A stretch of 21,073 nt of DNA, taken from assembly GCA_041984885.1 (NCBI GenBank), contig JBHIXH010000039.1:1-21073 (forward strand), given 5' to 3'. This DNA is from UBA4486 sp041984885. Its GTDB lineage: Bacteria; Pseudomonadota; Gammaproteobacteria; Eutrophobiales; Eutrophobiaceae. Both the position numbers and the translations under genes were made by a program. This document shows, one piece after another, positions 7,468 to 14,376 of this stretch. The notes below the pieces were generated by a model. The model was not told where the DNA came from. It saw only the letters and a program-made list of their open reading frames with translations, and did not search any database. Position 1 is the stretch's first letter; each line of letters starts with the position of its first letter.

Positions 7468-7644
7468 TTAAAAGATACAGTGTTTGGCAAAGTCTGCAGC
7501 TTCGTTTGCTGTCCAGTCGCCTTTCTGTTTCTCTTTCATTAAGGCACACCATTTCTCACTGCCTACCTCCGGGGCACAGGCGGTCAACATGAATGTGACG
7601 GCGCACATGGTAATGGTTTTAATGATGTAGTCTGGCAGTGTCAT
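7468..7644 (-). CDS. Small DUF3012 lipoprotein
   Basis: A 58-residue putative lipoprotein. An N-terminal hydrophobic signal ends in the lipobox LTAC, giving a mature peptide of about 36 residues beginning CAPEVGSEKWC and ending ANEAADFAKHCIF. That mature part matches the DUF3012 family, which is nearly all there is to these proteins. Besides the lipid-carrying Cys it has two further Cys that could form a disulfide. I choose ATG 7644 rather than 7650 because AAGGTGA lies at the right distance for the inner ATG. It follows the hemL stop by 18 bp on the same strand, so it is probably the last gene of thiE-hemL-DUF3012. Function is unknown; localisation to the periplasmic face of a membrane is inferred. 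Confidence 0.82.
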   Translation of the reverse strand: MTLPDYIIKTITMCAVTFMLTACAPEVGSEKWCALMKEKQKGDWTANEAADFAKHCIF

Positions 7645-7662
7645 GGTCATTCACCTTTTCGG

Positions 7663-8943
7663 TTATAGATTTTTAAAGGCTTGTGCAGCCACTTCAATTG
7701 TCGCATCAATATCATCGTCAGTGTGCGCACTCGACACAAAACCCGCCTCAAACGGGGAGGGCGCCAGGTAGATGCCGTTATCCAGCATACTATGAAAAAA
7801 GGCATTAAATTGTTTCCGGTCACATTCGACTACCTGTTTAAACCTGGTAATGGAAGACTCAGGCGAAAAAAACAGGCCAAACATGCCGCCGCACTGGTTT
7901 GAGCCTAAAGCGATTCCATTTTCATTGGCGGCCCGTGTGATGCCCTCAACCAGTCGTCTTGTGGTTTTGCTCAAGGCATCAAAAAATCCTGGCTGCTCAA
8001 GTAATGAAATTGTCGCCAGACCCGCTGCCATTGCTACCGGATTACCGGACAGCGTCCCGGCCTGATAAACCGGACCATCCGGTGCCAGTGCATCCATGAC
8101 CGCAGCTTTACCGCCAAAGGCCCCGACCGGCATGCCGCCGCCGATTACCTTGCCGAGCACAGTCAGATCCGGAGTGATTGAATAGATGGATTGTGCCCCG
8201 CCGAGTGCAACACGGAATCCGGACATGACTTCATCAAAAATCAATAACGCGCCGTTGCTATCACAGGCCGAGCGTAGTGTTTTCAGAAAGGCCTGTTCGC
8301 CCGGTACGCAGTTCATATTGCCGGCAACCGGTTCGACGATGACGGCAGCAATTTGATCAGAGAACTCATCGAAACAGGCAGCAACTTCATCGCAATCGTT
8401 GTAAGTCAATGTAATCGTATGTTGTGCCAGATCAGCGGGCACACCGGGCGAGGTCGGCACACCAAGTGTCAGGGCGCCAGAACCGGCCTTGACCAGTAAC
8501 GAGTCCGCATGGCCGTGGTAACAGCCTTCGAACTTGATGATCTTGTCGCGGCCGGTAAATCCGCGCGCCAGCCGTATCGCACTCATGGCGGCCTCGGTGC
8601 CGGAATTCACCATGCGAACCTTTTCAATCGAGGTCACGATAGAACAGATTTTTTTAGCCAGTTCTGTTTCGATCTGGGTTGGTGCGCCAAAACTCAAACC
8701 GTTTTTTGCTGTTTGCAGAACAGCAGATAAAACATCGGGGTGGGAATGTCCGAGCACCATCGGTCCCCAGGAACCGACATAGTCGATGTAACGTTTTTCG
8801 TTTTCGTCGAAAACATAGGCGCCGGCGGCCCTTTGTATAAATACAGGCGTGCCACCGACCGAGCCAAATGCACGTACCGGTGAATTGACACCACCGGGGA
8901 TATATTTTTTTGCCAGTTGGAAGCGTTCGCTGTCAGTTGTCAT
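7663..8943 (-). CDS. hemL: Glutamate-1-semialdehyde 2,1-aminomutase
   Basis: A 426-residue PLP enzyme of aminotransferase class III that converts glutamate-1-semialdehyde to 5-aminolevulinate, in the C5 route of tetrapyrrole synthesis in the cytosol. N-terminal IPGGVNSPVRAF (15-26) is the family hallmark. SGTEA (114-118) binds the PLP phosphate, the segment near 141-146 (CYHGHAD) is typical, FDEVMSGFR lies at 236-244, and the PLP lysine is K265 in VLGKVIGGG, the same position as in the E. coli enzyme. Full length, with no missing residues. Its start is 3 bp after the thiE stop, so the two genes are tightly coupled; the thiE-hemL pair recurs in Pseudomonas-like gammaproteobacteria. Confidence 0.98.
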   Translation of the reverse strand: MTTDSERFQLAKKYIPGGVNSPVRAFGSVGGTPVFIQRAAGAYVFDENEKRYIDYVGSWGPMVLGHSHPDVLSAVLQTAKNGLSFGAPTQIETELAKKICSIVTSIEKVRMVNSGTEAAMSAIRLARGFTGRDKIIKFEGCYHGHADSLLVKAGSGALTLGVPTSPGVPADLAQHTITLTYNDCDEVAACFDEFSDQIAAVIVEPVAGNMNCVPGEQAFLKTLRSACDSNGALLIFDEVMSGFRVALGGAQSIYSITPDLTVLGKVIGGGMPVGAFGGKAAVMDALAPDGPVYQAGTLSGNPVAMAAGLATISLLEQPGFFDALSKTTRRLVEGITRAANENGIALGSNQCGGMFGLFFSPESSITRFKQVVECDRKQFNAFFHSMLDNGIYLAPSPFEAGFVSSAHTDDDIDATIEVAAQAFKNL

Positions 8944-8946
8944 GGA

Positions 8947-9573
8947 TTAATACAGGGATAAATAGCGTTTGAGTTCGGCGACGGGTTCAGAGGCAGAATA
9001 TAACCCACTTATCACAGCAAGAAAATCTGCCCCGGACTGGATCAATACAGAACCATTATCCGGTGTGATGCCACCAATAGCGACAATCGGAATGGACAGG
9101 GTTTGCTTCGCTTGTTGCAACGTTTTTATTGATGCTGGAATTGCATCCGGTTTACTTGGAGACGGATAAAATGCTCCAAACGCCACGTAGTCGGCGCCTT
9201 CGTCCTGTTTTTGTTTTGCCAGTTCGACATCACCGTAGCAGGAAACGCCAATGACAAGTTCCGGATACGACCGGCGAGTTGCAATAATATCCGCGTCGTT
9301 TTTACCCAAATGCACGCCATCGGCATTGACTGCAACCGCAAGCTCGGGGTCATCGTTGACAATAAAAGGCGCATTCACTTTTTGACATTCAGCTTGTAGC
9401 CTGCTTGCCAATGCGATTTTATCTGTAGCAGGGAGATTCTTGCAGCGAAATTGCAGCAGGCTCAAACCCGCTTGTAATAGCTGGCTACTGATACGTACTA
9501 CCGTTGCGATATCACAGTGTTCGGTATCTGTGATGCCATAGATACCTGCTACGGGAAGGTTCTGTTTTGCCAA
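8947..9573 (-). CDS. thiE: Thiamine-phosphate synthase
   Basis: A 208-residue TIM-barrel enzyme that joins hydroxymethylpyrimidine diphosphate to the thiazole phosphate to make thiamine monophosphate. Visible motifs are YGITD at 12-16, LQFRCKN at 40-46 (usually LQLR.K), IVNDDPELA at 71-79 (Mg/pyrophosphate binding), GVHLGKND at 86-93, the flexible-loop sequence FGAFYPSPSKP at 132-142 and the phosphate-binding AIGGI at 165-169. No ATG fits: the first usable start is TTG at 9573, after an in-frame TGA about 40 bases upstream, so translation may be inefficient. No TPP riboswitch is recognisable upstream. It is the first gene of the thiE-hemL unit and divergent from the rubredoxin gene. Confidence 0.95.
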   Translation of the reverse strand: MAKQNLPVAGIYGITDTEHCDIATVVRISSQLLQAGLSLLQFRCKNLPATDKIALASRLQAECQKVNAPFIVNDDPELAVAVNADGVHLGKNDADIIATRRSYPELVIGVSCYGDVELAKQKQDEGADYVAFGAFYPSPSKPDAIPASIKTLQQAKQTLSIPIVAIGGITPDNGSVLIQSGADFLAVISGLYSASEPVAELKRYLSLY

Positions 9574-9655
9574 AATGGTGTTCGCTTTGCGATTTGCGCT
9601 TCAATAAAATATTCGTATGCTAAACATTATTATTTTAATTGCGAGGATATCCTGA

Positions 9656-9820
9656 ATGAAACAATACATGTGCGTTATCTGTGGCTTCGTCTACGACGAG
9701 CAGCAAGGCTGGCCTGACGATGGCATCAAGCCAGGTACTAAATGGGAAGATGTGCCGCCTAACTGGATTTGTCCGGAGTGCGGGGCACGAAAAGAGGATT
9801 TTGAGATGATTGAGGTTTAA
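9656..9820 (+). CDS. Rubredoxin
   Basis: A 54-residue electron carrier with one Fe(Cys)4 site. The two knuckles are CVICG (C6, C9) and CPECG (C39, C42). The hallmark aromatic residues and the segment PGTKWEDVPPNWICP are in place, followed by the usual C-terminal KEDFEMIE. Length is that of a one-domain rubredoxin. GAGGA lies 8 bases before the ATG. It is transcribed away from thiE and ends 22 bp from the convergent hemJ stop. Its partner (rubredoxin reductase, an oxygenase or an oxygen-detoxifying enzyme) is not in the window; a rubredoxin beside thi/hem genes is common in gammaproteobacteria. Confidence 0.96.
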   Translation: MKQYMCVICGFVYDEQQGWPDDGIKPGTKWEDVPPNWICPECGARKEDFEMIEV

Positions 9821-9842
9821 TCCCCGTCCGGTAGTTCCATGA

Positions 9843-10268
9843 TCATATTGGTCGAACCACGGCCAGTATGACAATCAGAAACAATATTACGACGGGCACC
9901 TCATTAAACCAGCGATACCAGATGTGACTCTTCCTGTTGCGATCGTATTTGAAATCAAACAGTAGTTTCCCGCAATAAATATGATAGAGGACAAGAATCA
10001 GAACCAGCACCAGTTTTACATGCAGCCAGACAGAGCCAGCGTACATTGCCATGCCATTCAGCATTAATGTCCAGACGCCAAACACCAGTGTCAGGACAGC
10101 ACCGGGAGTGGTAATACCGAAATACAGTTTACGCTCCATGATTTTAAAACGATCCAGACTGATTTGATCATCTGACATGGCATGATAGACGAACAATCTC
10201 GGCAGGTAGAACAGGCCCGCAAACCAGGTTGTCATGAATATAATGTGTAGTGCTTTTGTCCAGAGCAT
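9843..10268 (-). CDS. hemJ: HemJ-type protoporphyrinogen oxidase, membrane protein
   Basis: A 141-residue inner-membrane protein with about four helices. It begins MLWTKALHIIFMTTWFAGL, where the conserved His near residue 8 and the following FYLPRLFVYHA segment are characteristic of HemJ (UPF0093), the heme-binding oxidase that turns protoporphyrinogen IX into protoporphyrin IX in bacteria without HemY/HemG. A second conserved stretch is VWLHVKLVLVLILVLYHIYCG, and the C-terminus ends NEVPVVILFLIVILAVVRP. I choose ATG 10268, where homologues begin; a TTG at 10277 would add three residues. It is the third gene of DUF4126-tlpA-hemJ, 24 bp after the thioredoxin stop. Confidence 0.92.
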   Translation of the reverse strand: MLWTKALHIIFMTTWFAGLFYLPRLFVYHAMSDDQISLDRFKIMERKLYFGITTPGAVLTLVFGVWTLMLNGMAMYAGSVWLHVKLVLVLILVLYHIYCGKLLFDFKYDRNRKSHIWYRWFNEVPVVILFLIVILAVVRPI

Positions 10269-10292
10269 CAAATTCAATCCGGGGAGAACACT

Positions 10293-10796
10293 CTAGTTCT
10301 TCGCCAATAGTGGTTGCAGGCGCTGACGCAATTTCACGAAATCTGTTTTGCCGGTATTTTTCCAGACCAGGTTTCCGGTTGCACTGAACAGAAAACTGGT
10401 CGGCGTTGCCTTGACATCATCAAACGCCCGCATCGCATCACCGTTAATATCCAGCGCAACCGACCAGGGGATTGAAAATCGTTGGCTGACATCCACGACA
10501 AAATTCGGTGGGTCATAGGGCATCGCTATCGATACCACAGTTAAGCCTCTTTGATGATATTCATCGTATAACGCAATCATATCCGGTAATTCGTGTACAC
10601 AGATACTGCAAGTCGTGGCCCAGAAGTTGACCAGCATCGGGTTTTCAACCGCCGAGCCGAGATCAATGACTTCACCGTCTATGGTTTTCAGCGAGATATC
10701 CGGGCGAAACTGCAGACCGGTCGGCACCCGTGTATAAACTGCTACCAGGCAGGCCAGGACTATCGTCGCTGCTGCTGCGTTTTTTTTTATACTCAC
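10293..10796 (-). CDS. TlpA-like membrane-anchored thioredoxin-fold protein
   Basis: A 167-residue protein with an uncleaved or signal helix at about 7-21 and a periplasmic thioredoxin-like domain. The active-site motif is WATTCSIC (C63, C66), the cis-proline region is KATPTSFLF (P132), and the TlpA/ResA insertion LYDEYHQRGLTVVSI is visible. It probably reduces periplasmic disulfides, for instance in cytochrome maturation or metal-site assembly; the substrate is unknown. The start is GTG at 10796, directly abutting the TAA of the upstream gene (TAAGTG), so translation is probably coupled. Codons 3-6 contain a run of nine A, a possible slippage site. Followed by hemJ. Confidence 0.88.
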   Translation of the reverse strand: MSIKKNAAAATIVLACLVAVYTRVPTGLQFRPDISLKTIDGEVIDLGSAVENPMLVNFWATTCSICVHELPDMIALYDEYHQRGLTVVSIAMPYDPPNFVVDVSQRFSIPWSVALDINGDAMRAFDDVKATPTSFLFSATGNLVWKNTGKTDFVKLRQRLQPLLAKN

Positions 10797-11459
10797 TTAT
10801 TCCGGTTTTAATTCAGCGGAGTCAGACGACAGTGATTTTTGCGAAGGCGGCGTTGCCCCCGATCCTTCTCCAACGAAAACGCTTTTCAGGTAGGCACAGG
10901 TTTTTTTAATCGTGCGCCATATTTTCGGCAATAGCCAGATCACGGCAAGCATGAACACGGCCAACAGAATGAGAAACAATACCGGATGATTCAGTGCTAC
11001 CCAGAGACCGCCAATGACAGCGATATCCTCAGTGACCGAGGCCGTCCAGTTGGTTACCGGCTCGGGAGAGGTATTGATTAATACGCGGCTGCCGGCCTTC
11101 GTGAAATGGCTGGTCGCGGCCATGCCGCCGCCAAGAATAAACGCGGCCAATTCAACGGCCGGTGTGGTATCACCGACGGCCCCCATCGCCAGAATGGCGC
11201 CGGTCGGAATGCGGATAAATGTATGGACTGAGTCCCAGGCGGTATCCACGCCGGGAGTTTTATCGGCAAAAAACTCGATGCAGTACATCAATCCGGCCGC
11301 GAACATGACCATGGGGTCGGTGACGACCAGCAACTCTGGAGGCAATTGAATATTACCCGTGCTACCCATGTAACCAAGCATGAATATCGCTGCGTAGAGG
11401 TTGATACCGCTGGCCCAGGCAGCACCCATCGTTAATGCGATTATTTGAACGGTGTCCAT
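10797..11459 (-). CDS. DUF4126 family membrane protein
   Basis: A 220-residue polytopic membrane protein of unknown function. Features typical of DUF4126 include the N-terminal ASGINLYAAIFMLG, FFADKTPGVDTAWDSVHTFIRIPTG-type segment at about 63-87, the glycine-rich AFILGGGMAATSHFTKAGSR at about 106-125, and the helix LFLILLAVFMLAVIWLLP (161-178). A charged/Ser-rich tail (about 195-220) follows. The ATG has GGAG 7 bases upstream. It is the first gene of the unit leading to the thioredoxin and hemJ; no biochemical role is established. Confidence 0.87.
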   Translation of the reverse strand: MDTVQIIALTMGAAWASGINLYAAIFMLGYMGSTGNIQLPPELLVVTDPMVMFAAGLMYCIEFFADKTPGVDTAWDSVHTFIRIPTGAILAMGAVGDTTPAVELAAFILGGGMAATSHFTKAGSRVLINTSPEPVTNWTASVTEDIAVIGGLWVALNHPVLFLILLAVFMLAVIWLLPKIWRTIKKTCAYLKSVFVGEGSGATPPSQKSLSSDSAELKPE

Positions 11460-11560
11460 AAGTTGCTCCGTTGCTCTGACAGTCGGCCTGTAAGTTCAGT
11501 CGCTATTCTAATACGACTTGAAAATTCTGGCATGCGATTGACGTGTATTTAGGCTGCACT

Positions 11561-11572
11561 TCCTACGTAGGA
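11561..11572. repeat. 12-bp perfect palindrome upstream of the putative sRNA
   Basis: TCCTACGTAGGA is self-complementary. It lies about 100 bp upstream of the DUF4126 start and just before the structured region at 11586-11750, so it could be an operator for either divergent unit. No regulator is indicated by the sequence. Confidence 0.35.
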
Positions 11573-11585
11573 TTAAATTTTACGC

Positions 11586-11750
11586 GTCGGGTTCCGGGGG
11601 CAGCAGTAATCCCGGCGTACATAAGATTAAAATATTGCAGTTTAAACAGACATGCCATAACATCTTGGCTGAACGTGGTGTGAACACACCGGTTCATCTT
11701 CTAATAATAAGAAAAACCAGAATTTTAGAGCGGCTTCGGCCGCTTTTTTA
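11586..11750 (+). ncRNA. Putative structured small RNA or argC leader ending in a terminator
   Basis: The 347-bp gap between the divergent DUF4126 and argC genes has no credible coding frame, but carries three stem-loops in the plus direction. The first is GTCGGG (11586-11591) with CCCGGC (11611-11616). The second is strong: TGAAC (11670-11674) and GGTGT (11677-11681) pair with ACACC (11686-11690) and GTTCA (11692-11696) around a GAAC loop. The third is the UUCG-loop terminator at 11729-11749. A terminator here with no protein gene before it implies a separate short transcript or a premature-termination leader for argC. A weak -10-like TAGGAT lies at 11568-11573. Not a tRNA and no known RNA family recognised; limits are approximate. 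Confidence 0.4.
11729..11749 (+). terminator. Rho-independent terminator with UUCG tetraloop
   Basis: AGCGGC-TTCG-GCCGCT followed by a run of six T: a 6-bp GC-rich stem capped by the very stable UUCG loop. It points in the plus direction and lies 57 bp before argC, with no plus-strand protein gene upstream for more than 2 kb except the rubredoxin gene. Confidence 0.85.
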
Positions 11751-11765
11751 TTTCAGCCGCCTACG

Positions 11766-11771
11766 TATAAT
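11766..11771 (+). promoter_or_regulatory. Probable argC promoter -10 element
   Basis: A perfect TATAAT lies 35 bp before the argC ATG. The region 17 bp upstream (the T-run of the terminator, CTTTTT) is a poor -35. If real, argC starts its own transcript near 11778, downstream of the terminator. No ARG box for ArgR is recognisable. Confidence 0.5.
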
Positions 11772-11806
11772 CGCTGTTTTACTCCCCGAACGTTCAGATA
11801 ACACCT

Positions 11807-12838
11807 ATGATCAAAACTGGCGTAATTGGTGCCTCCGGCTATACCGGCGTGGAGTTGTTGCGGTTGCTGGTGATGCATCCTGAAACAGAACTTGTCGCAG
11901 CCACTTCAGATGCAGAGGCGGGCACGCCTGTCTCCTCGGTCTTTCCTGCCTTGCGCGGTCACGTTCATCTGAATTTCGTGCCGCATGCAGATGCGTCGTT
12001 ATTCGACTGCGACCTGGTTTTCTTCGCAACTCCGAATGGCGCGGCCATGCGCAGGGCACCTGAGTTTCTGGATAAAAACATCCGCGTTATCGATTTGTCC
12101 GCAGATTTCAGACTGAAGGATGCCGCAGTCTGGTCAACCTGGTACGGTGAATCGCATAGTTGCCCGGAGTTACTTGACGCAGCTGTCTATGGTTTGCCCG
12201 AGATCAATCGGGAGAAAATCAAGGGCGCTCAACTGGTAGCCAATCCTGGTTGCTACCCCACTGCCGTAATACTTGGATTTTTACCGGCGTTGCAAAATGG
12301 CATTATCGATAGTGCTGAATTAATCGCCGATGCTAAATCCGGTGTCAGCGGTGCCGGCAGAAACGCTGCGTTAAAAACACAACTGGCCGAGGCGGGTGAG
12401 TCGTTTACCGCCTACACGGCATCCGGCCATCGTCATCAACCTGAGATCAGCCAGGCGTTAAACGGTATTAGTCCAACAAGTGTCGATCTGACATTTGTCC
12501 CGCATCTACTGCCAATTGTCCGGGGAATCCATGCAACGTTGTATGCCACGCTTAATGACGAGCAAACTGACGTGCAGGCCATGTATGAAAAATTCTATGA
12601 AAATGAGCAATTTGTCGATGTCTTGCCACAGAATTCACATCCGACAACGGTATCAGTACGGGCCAGCAATGTCTGCCGGATCGCCGTGCACCGACCGGGC
12701 AATCAGCGTAGACTGATTGTACTTGCGGTCATTGACAATCTGGTCAAGGGTGCGGCTGGCCAGGCGGTACAAAACATGAACCTGATGTTTGATTTTCCTG
12801 AAACCACCGGTCTGGAAACACCGGCCCTGATGCCGTAA
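11807..12838 (+). CDS. argC: N-acetyl-gamma-glutamyl-phosphate reductase
   Basis: A 343-residue NADP-dependent enzyme that reduces N-acetylglutamyl-5-phosphate to the semialdehyde, the third step of arginine synthesis. The Rossmann motif GASGYTG is at 8-14, DLSADFRL at 96-103, and the catalytic cysteine is C149 in NPGCYPT (147-152). SGVSGAGR follows at about 179-186, and HRHQPEI near 208 carries the likely catalytic His. Length and order are those of the common bacterial (type 1) ArgC. The start has no obvious Shine-Dalgarno sequence. It heads argC-DUF6776-bactofilin-erpA, with the next start only 4 bp after its stop. Confidence 0.97.
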   Translation: MIKTGVIGASGYTGVELLRLLVMHPETELVAATSDAEAGTPVSSVFPALRGHVHLNFVPHADASLFDCDLVFFATPNGAAMRRAPEFLDKNIRVIDLSADFRLKDAAVWSTWYGESHSCPELLDAAVYGLPEINREKIKGAQLVANPGCYPTAVILGFLPALQNGIIDSAELIADAKSGVSGAGRNAALKTQLAEAGESFTAYTASGHRHQPEISQALNGISPTSVDLTFVPHLLPIVRGIHATLYATLNDEQTDVQAMYEKFYENEQFVDVLPQNSHPTTVSVRASNVCRIAVHRPGNQRRLIVLAVIDNLVKGAAGQAVQNMNLMFDFPETTGLETPALMP

Positions 12839-12842
12839 ATCG

Positions 12843-13556
12843 ATGGGCAATCTCGTCATCAAACAACACCGGCCATTGCAGTTGTTTCTGACGGTGATCG
12901 TCGTCAGTTTGACGATCTCTACCGCTGTCTGGTTACTGCTCGACGACAGTCACTGGGGCTATATTCAGGCGCGTATCAGCGGTAATGAACAGCTGGGGCG
13001 ATTGTGGAAGGTGAATCGTCAGCTGGAACAGGAAAATGAAAGACTCAGTGACAAGGTGCTGATGCTCGAGCGCACGGCGGTTATAGATAAACAGGCCGGT
13101 GTCGAGATCCATCAACAATTGGTGCAGTTGCAAGACGAGTTTTATTCGTTGAAGGCCGAGCTTGAGTTTTACAAAGGTATCCTGTCGGCAACCCAGAACT
13201 CCAGCGGGCTGAATGTGCAGGGACTTTATGTGGAAGCACTTGCCCTGGATCTGACCTACCGTTATCGACTGGTGTTGACGAACGTAACTAAAAGCGATCA
13301 AGTGGTTGAGGGCGTGATAAGTATGACGCTTGAGGGGGAGCTGGAAGGAAATCAAACTTCACTAAAAGTCAGCGAACTTGTGAATCGTGAGGTAGAATAC
13401 TGGGTGTACAAATTCAGAAATTTCAAGCGGCTCGAAGGTAATATTAAATTACCGCATGGCTTTAAACCACAACGAGTCACGGTGCAATTGCTGCCGAAAG
13501 GCAGCACGGGTAGCACAGTTGAAAAATCGTTCGACTGGCCCAATTTAACCAGTTAG
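12843..13556 (+). CDS. DUF6776-like membrane-anchored coiled-coil protein
   Basis: A 237-residue bitopic protein: short cytoplasmic N-terminus, one helix at about 13-33 (FLTVIVVSLTISTAVWLLL), then a heptad-like coiled coil at about 50-110 (LWKVNRQLEQENERLSDKV ... LQDEFYSLKAELEFYKGIL), then a beta-rich C-terminal domain to the end. The fold and the position just before bactofilin fit the family now called DUF6776 (name from memory). No enzyme motifs. Its placement beside a bactofilin suggests a role as a partner in cell-envelope scaffolding, which is inference only. Translation is probably coupled to argC. Confidence 0.8.
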   Translation: MGNLVIKQHRPLQLFLTVIVVSLTISTAVWLLLDDSHWGYIQARISGNEQLGRLWKVNRQLEQENERLSDKVLMLERTAVIDKQAGVEIHQQLVQLQDEFYSLKAELEFYKGILSATQNSSGLNVQGLYVEALALDLTYRYRLVLTNVTKSDQVVEGVISMTLEGELEGNQTSLKVSELVNREVEYWVYKFRNFKRLEGNIKLPHGFKPQRVTVQLLPKGSTGSTVEKSFDWPNLTS

Positions 13557-13569
13557 GAGATGTAGTTCT

Positions 13570-13989
13570 ATGATTTGGGGCAAGAAGAAACAACCCAAAA
13601 ACTCCAGTGTCAAAACACTGATTAGCCGTCAGACCGAGATTCAGGGCGACGTCAAATTCAGCGATGGCATGTACATAGAAGGGACGATAAAGGGTAATGT
13701 CGTGGCCGAGGACGACAGTTCGCTTTTGATTTTGAATGAAAATGGCACGATTGAGGGCGAAGTCAAAGTCCCGTTTGTAAAATTAAACGGCGTTGTCATA
13801 GGTGATGTCTACGTCAGCCAACATGTGGAACTGATGTCAAAAGCGCGAATCACAGGCAATGTGTACTACAACTTAATTGAAATGGCGATCGGTGCCGAGG
13901 TCAACGGCAAGCTGGTTCATTCCCAGGAGACCGAAGAACTGCCCGTCGCAATAGGAAACTCAACAGAGGCGCTGGAAGCACCGGAGTAA
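13570..13989 (+). CDS. Bactofilin
   Basis: A 139-residue cytoskeletal protein made of a central right-handed beta-helix (about 20-110) with short disordered ends. The short repeating pattern is clear: EIQGDVKFSDGMYIEGTIKG, then GTIEGEVKV, VVIGDVYV, ARITGNVYY, AEVNGKLV. The N-terminus, rich in Lys (GKKKQPK), resembles the membrane-binding tail of many bactofilins, and the acidic C-terminus is low complexity. It should polymerise without nucleotide into filaments that localise cell-wall enzymes. AGGAG lies about 10 bases before the ATG. Between the DUF6776 gene and erpA in the same direction. Confidence 0.95.
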   Translation: MIWGKKKQPKNSSVKTLISRQTEIQGDVKFSDGMYIEGTIKGNVVAEDDSSLLILNENGTIEGEVKVPFVKLNGVVIGDVYVSQHVELMSKARITGNVYYNLIEMAIGAEVNGKLVHSQETEELPVAIGNSTEALEAPE

Positions 13990-13999
13990 GAGTAAATAT

Positions 14000-14356
14000 A
14001 TGAATCAAGCAGAAATGACAGAAAGCAGTTCACCGCTGGTATTTTCCGATGCTGCGGCGACAAAAGTTCGTGAATTAATCGCCGAGGAAGAAAACGACGC
14101 ATTAAAGTTGCGGGTATTTATCTCCGGTGGTGGTTGTTCGGGATTTCAGTATGGTTTTACCTTTGATGAAAACATCGAGGATGGCGATACCATCGTCGAG
14201 AAAGAAGGTGTGCAGTTATTGATTGACCCCATGAGTATTCAATATCTCACGGGGGCAGAGATCGACTACTCGGAAGGGATAGAAGGCGCGCAGTTCGTTA
14301 TTCGTAATCCGAATGCTTCGACGACCTGCGGTTGTGGTTCCTCGTTTTCCGTTTAG
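14000..14356 (+). CDS. erpA: Iron-sulfur cluster insertion protein ErpA
   Basis: A 118-residue A-type Fe-S carrier. The three cluster ligands are C46 (GGGCSGFQYGF) and C110/C112 in the C-terminal TTCGCGSSFSV. The ending and the GFTFDE segment favour ErpA over IscA or SufA. It receives clusters from the ISC scaffold and hands them to apoproteins, including the IspG/IspH enzymes in E. coli. Last gene of the argC-DUF6776-bactofilin-erpA run, 10 bp after the bactofilin stop, and convergent with anmK (20 bp apart). The ribosome-binding site is weak; ATG at residue 6 is an alternative. No clear terminator in the short gap. Confidence 0.96.
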   Translation: MNQAEMTESSSPLVFSDAAATKVRELIAEEENDALKLRVFISGGGCSGFQYGFTFDENIEDGDTIVEKEGVQLLIDPMSIQYLTGAEIDYSEGIEGAQFVIRNPNASTTCGCGSSFSV

Positions 14357-14376
14357 CTGAACGTTAACGCCTGTTT

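Noticed and set aside
11460..11806. tRNA gene or ArgR operator in the gap before argC
   Set aside because: No cloverleaf with T-arm consensus could be folded and no ARG-box-like sequence is visible.
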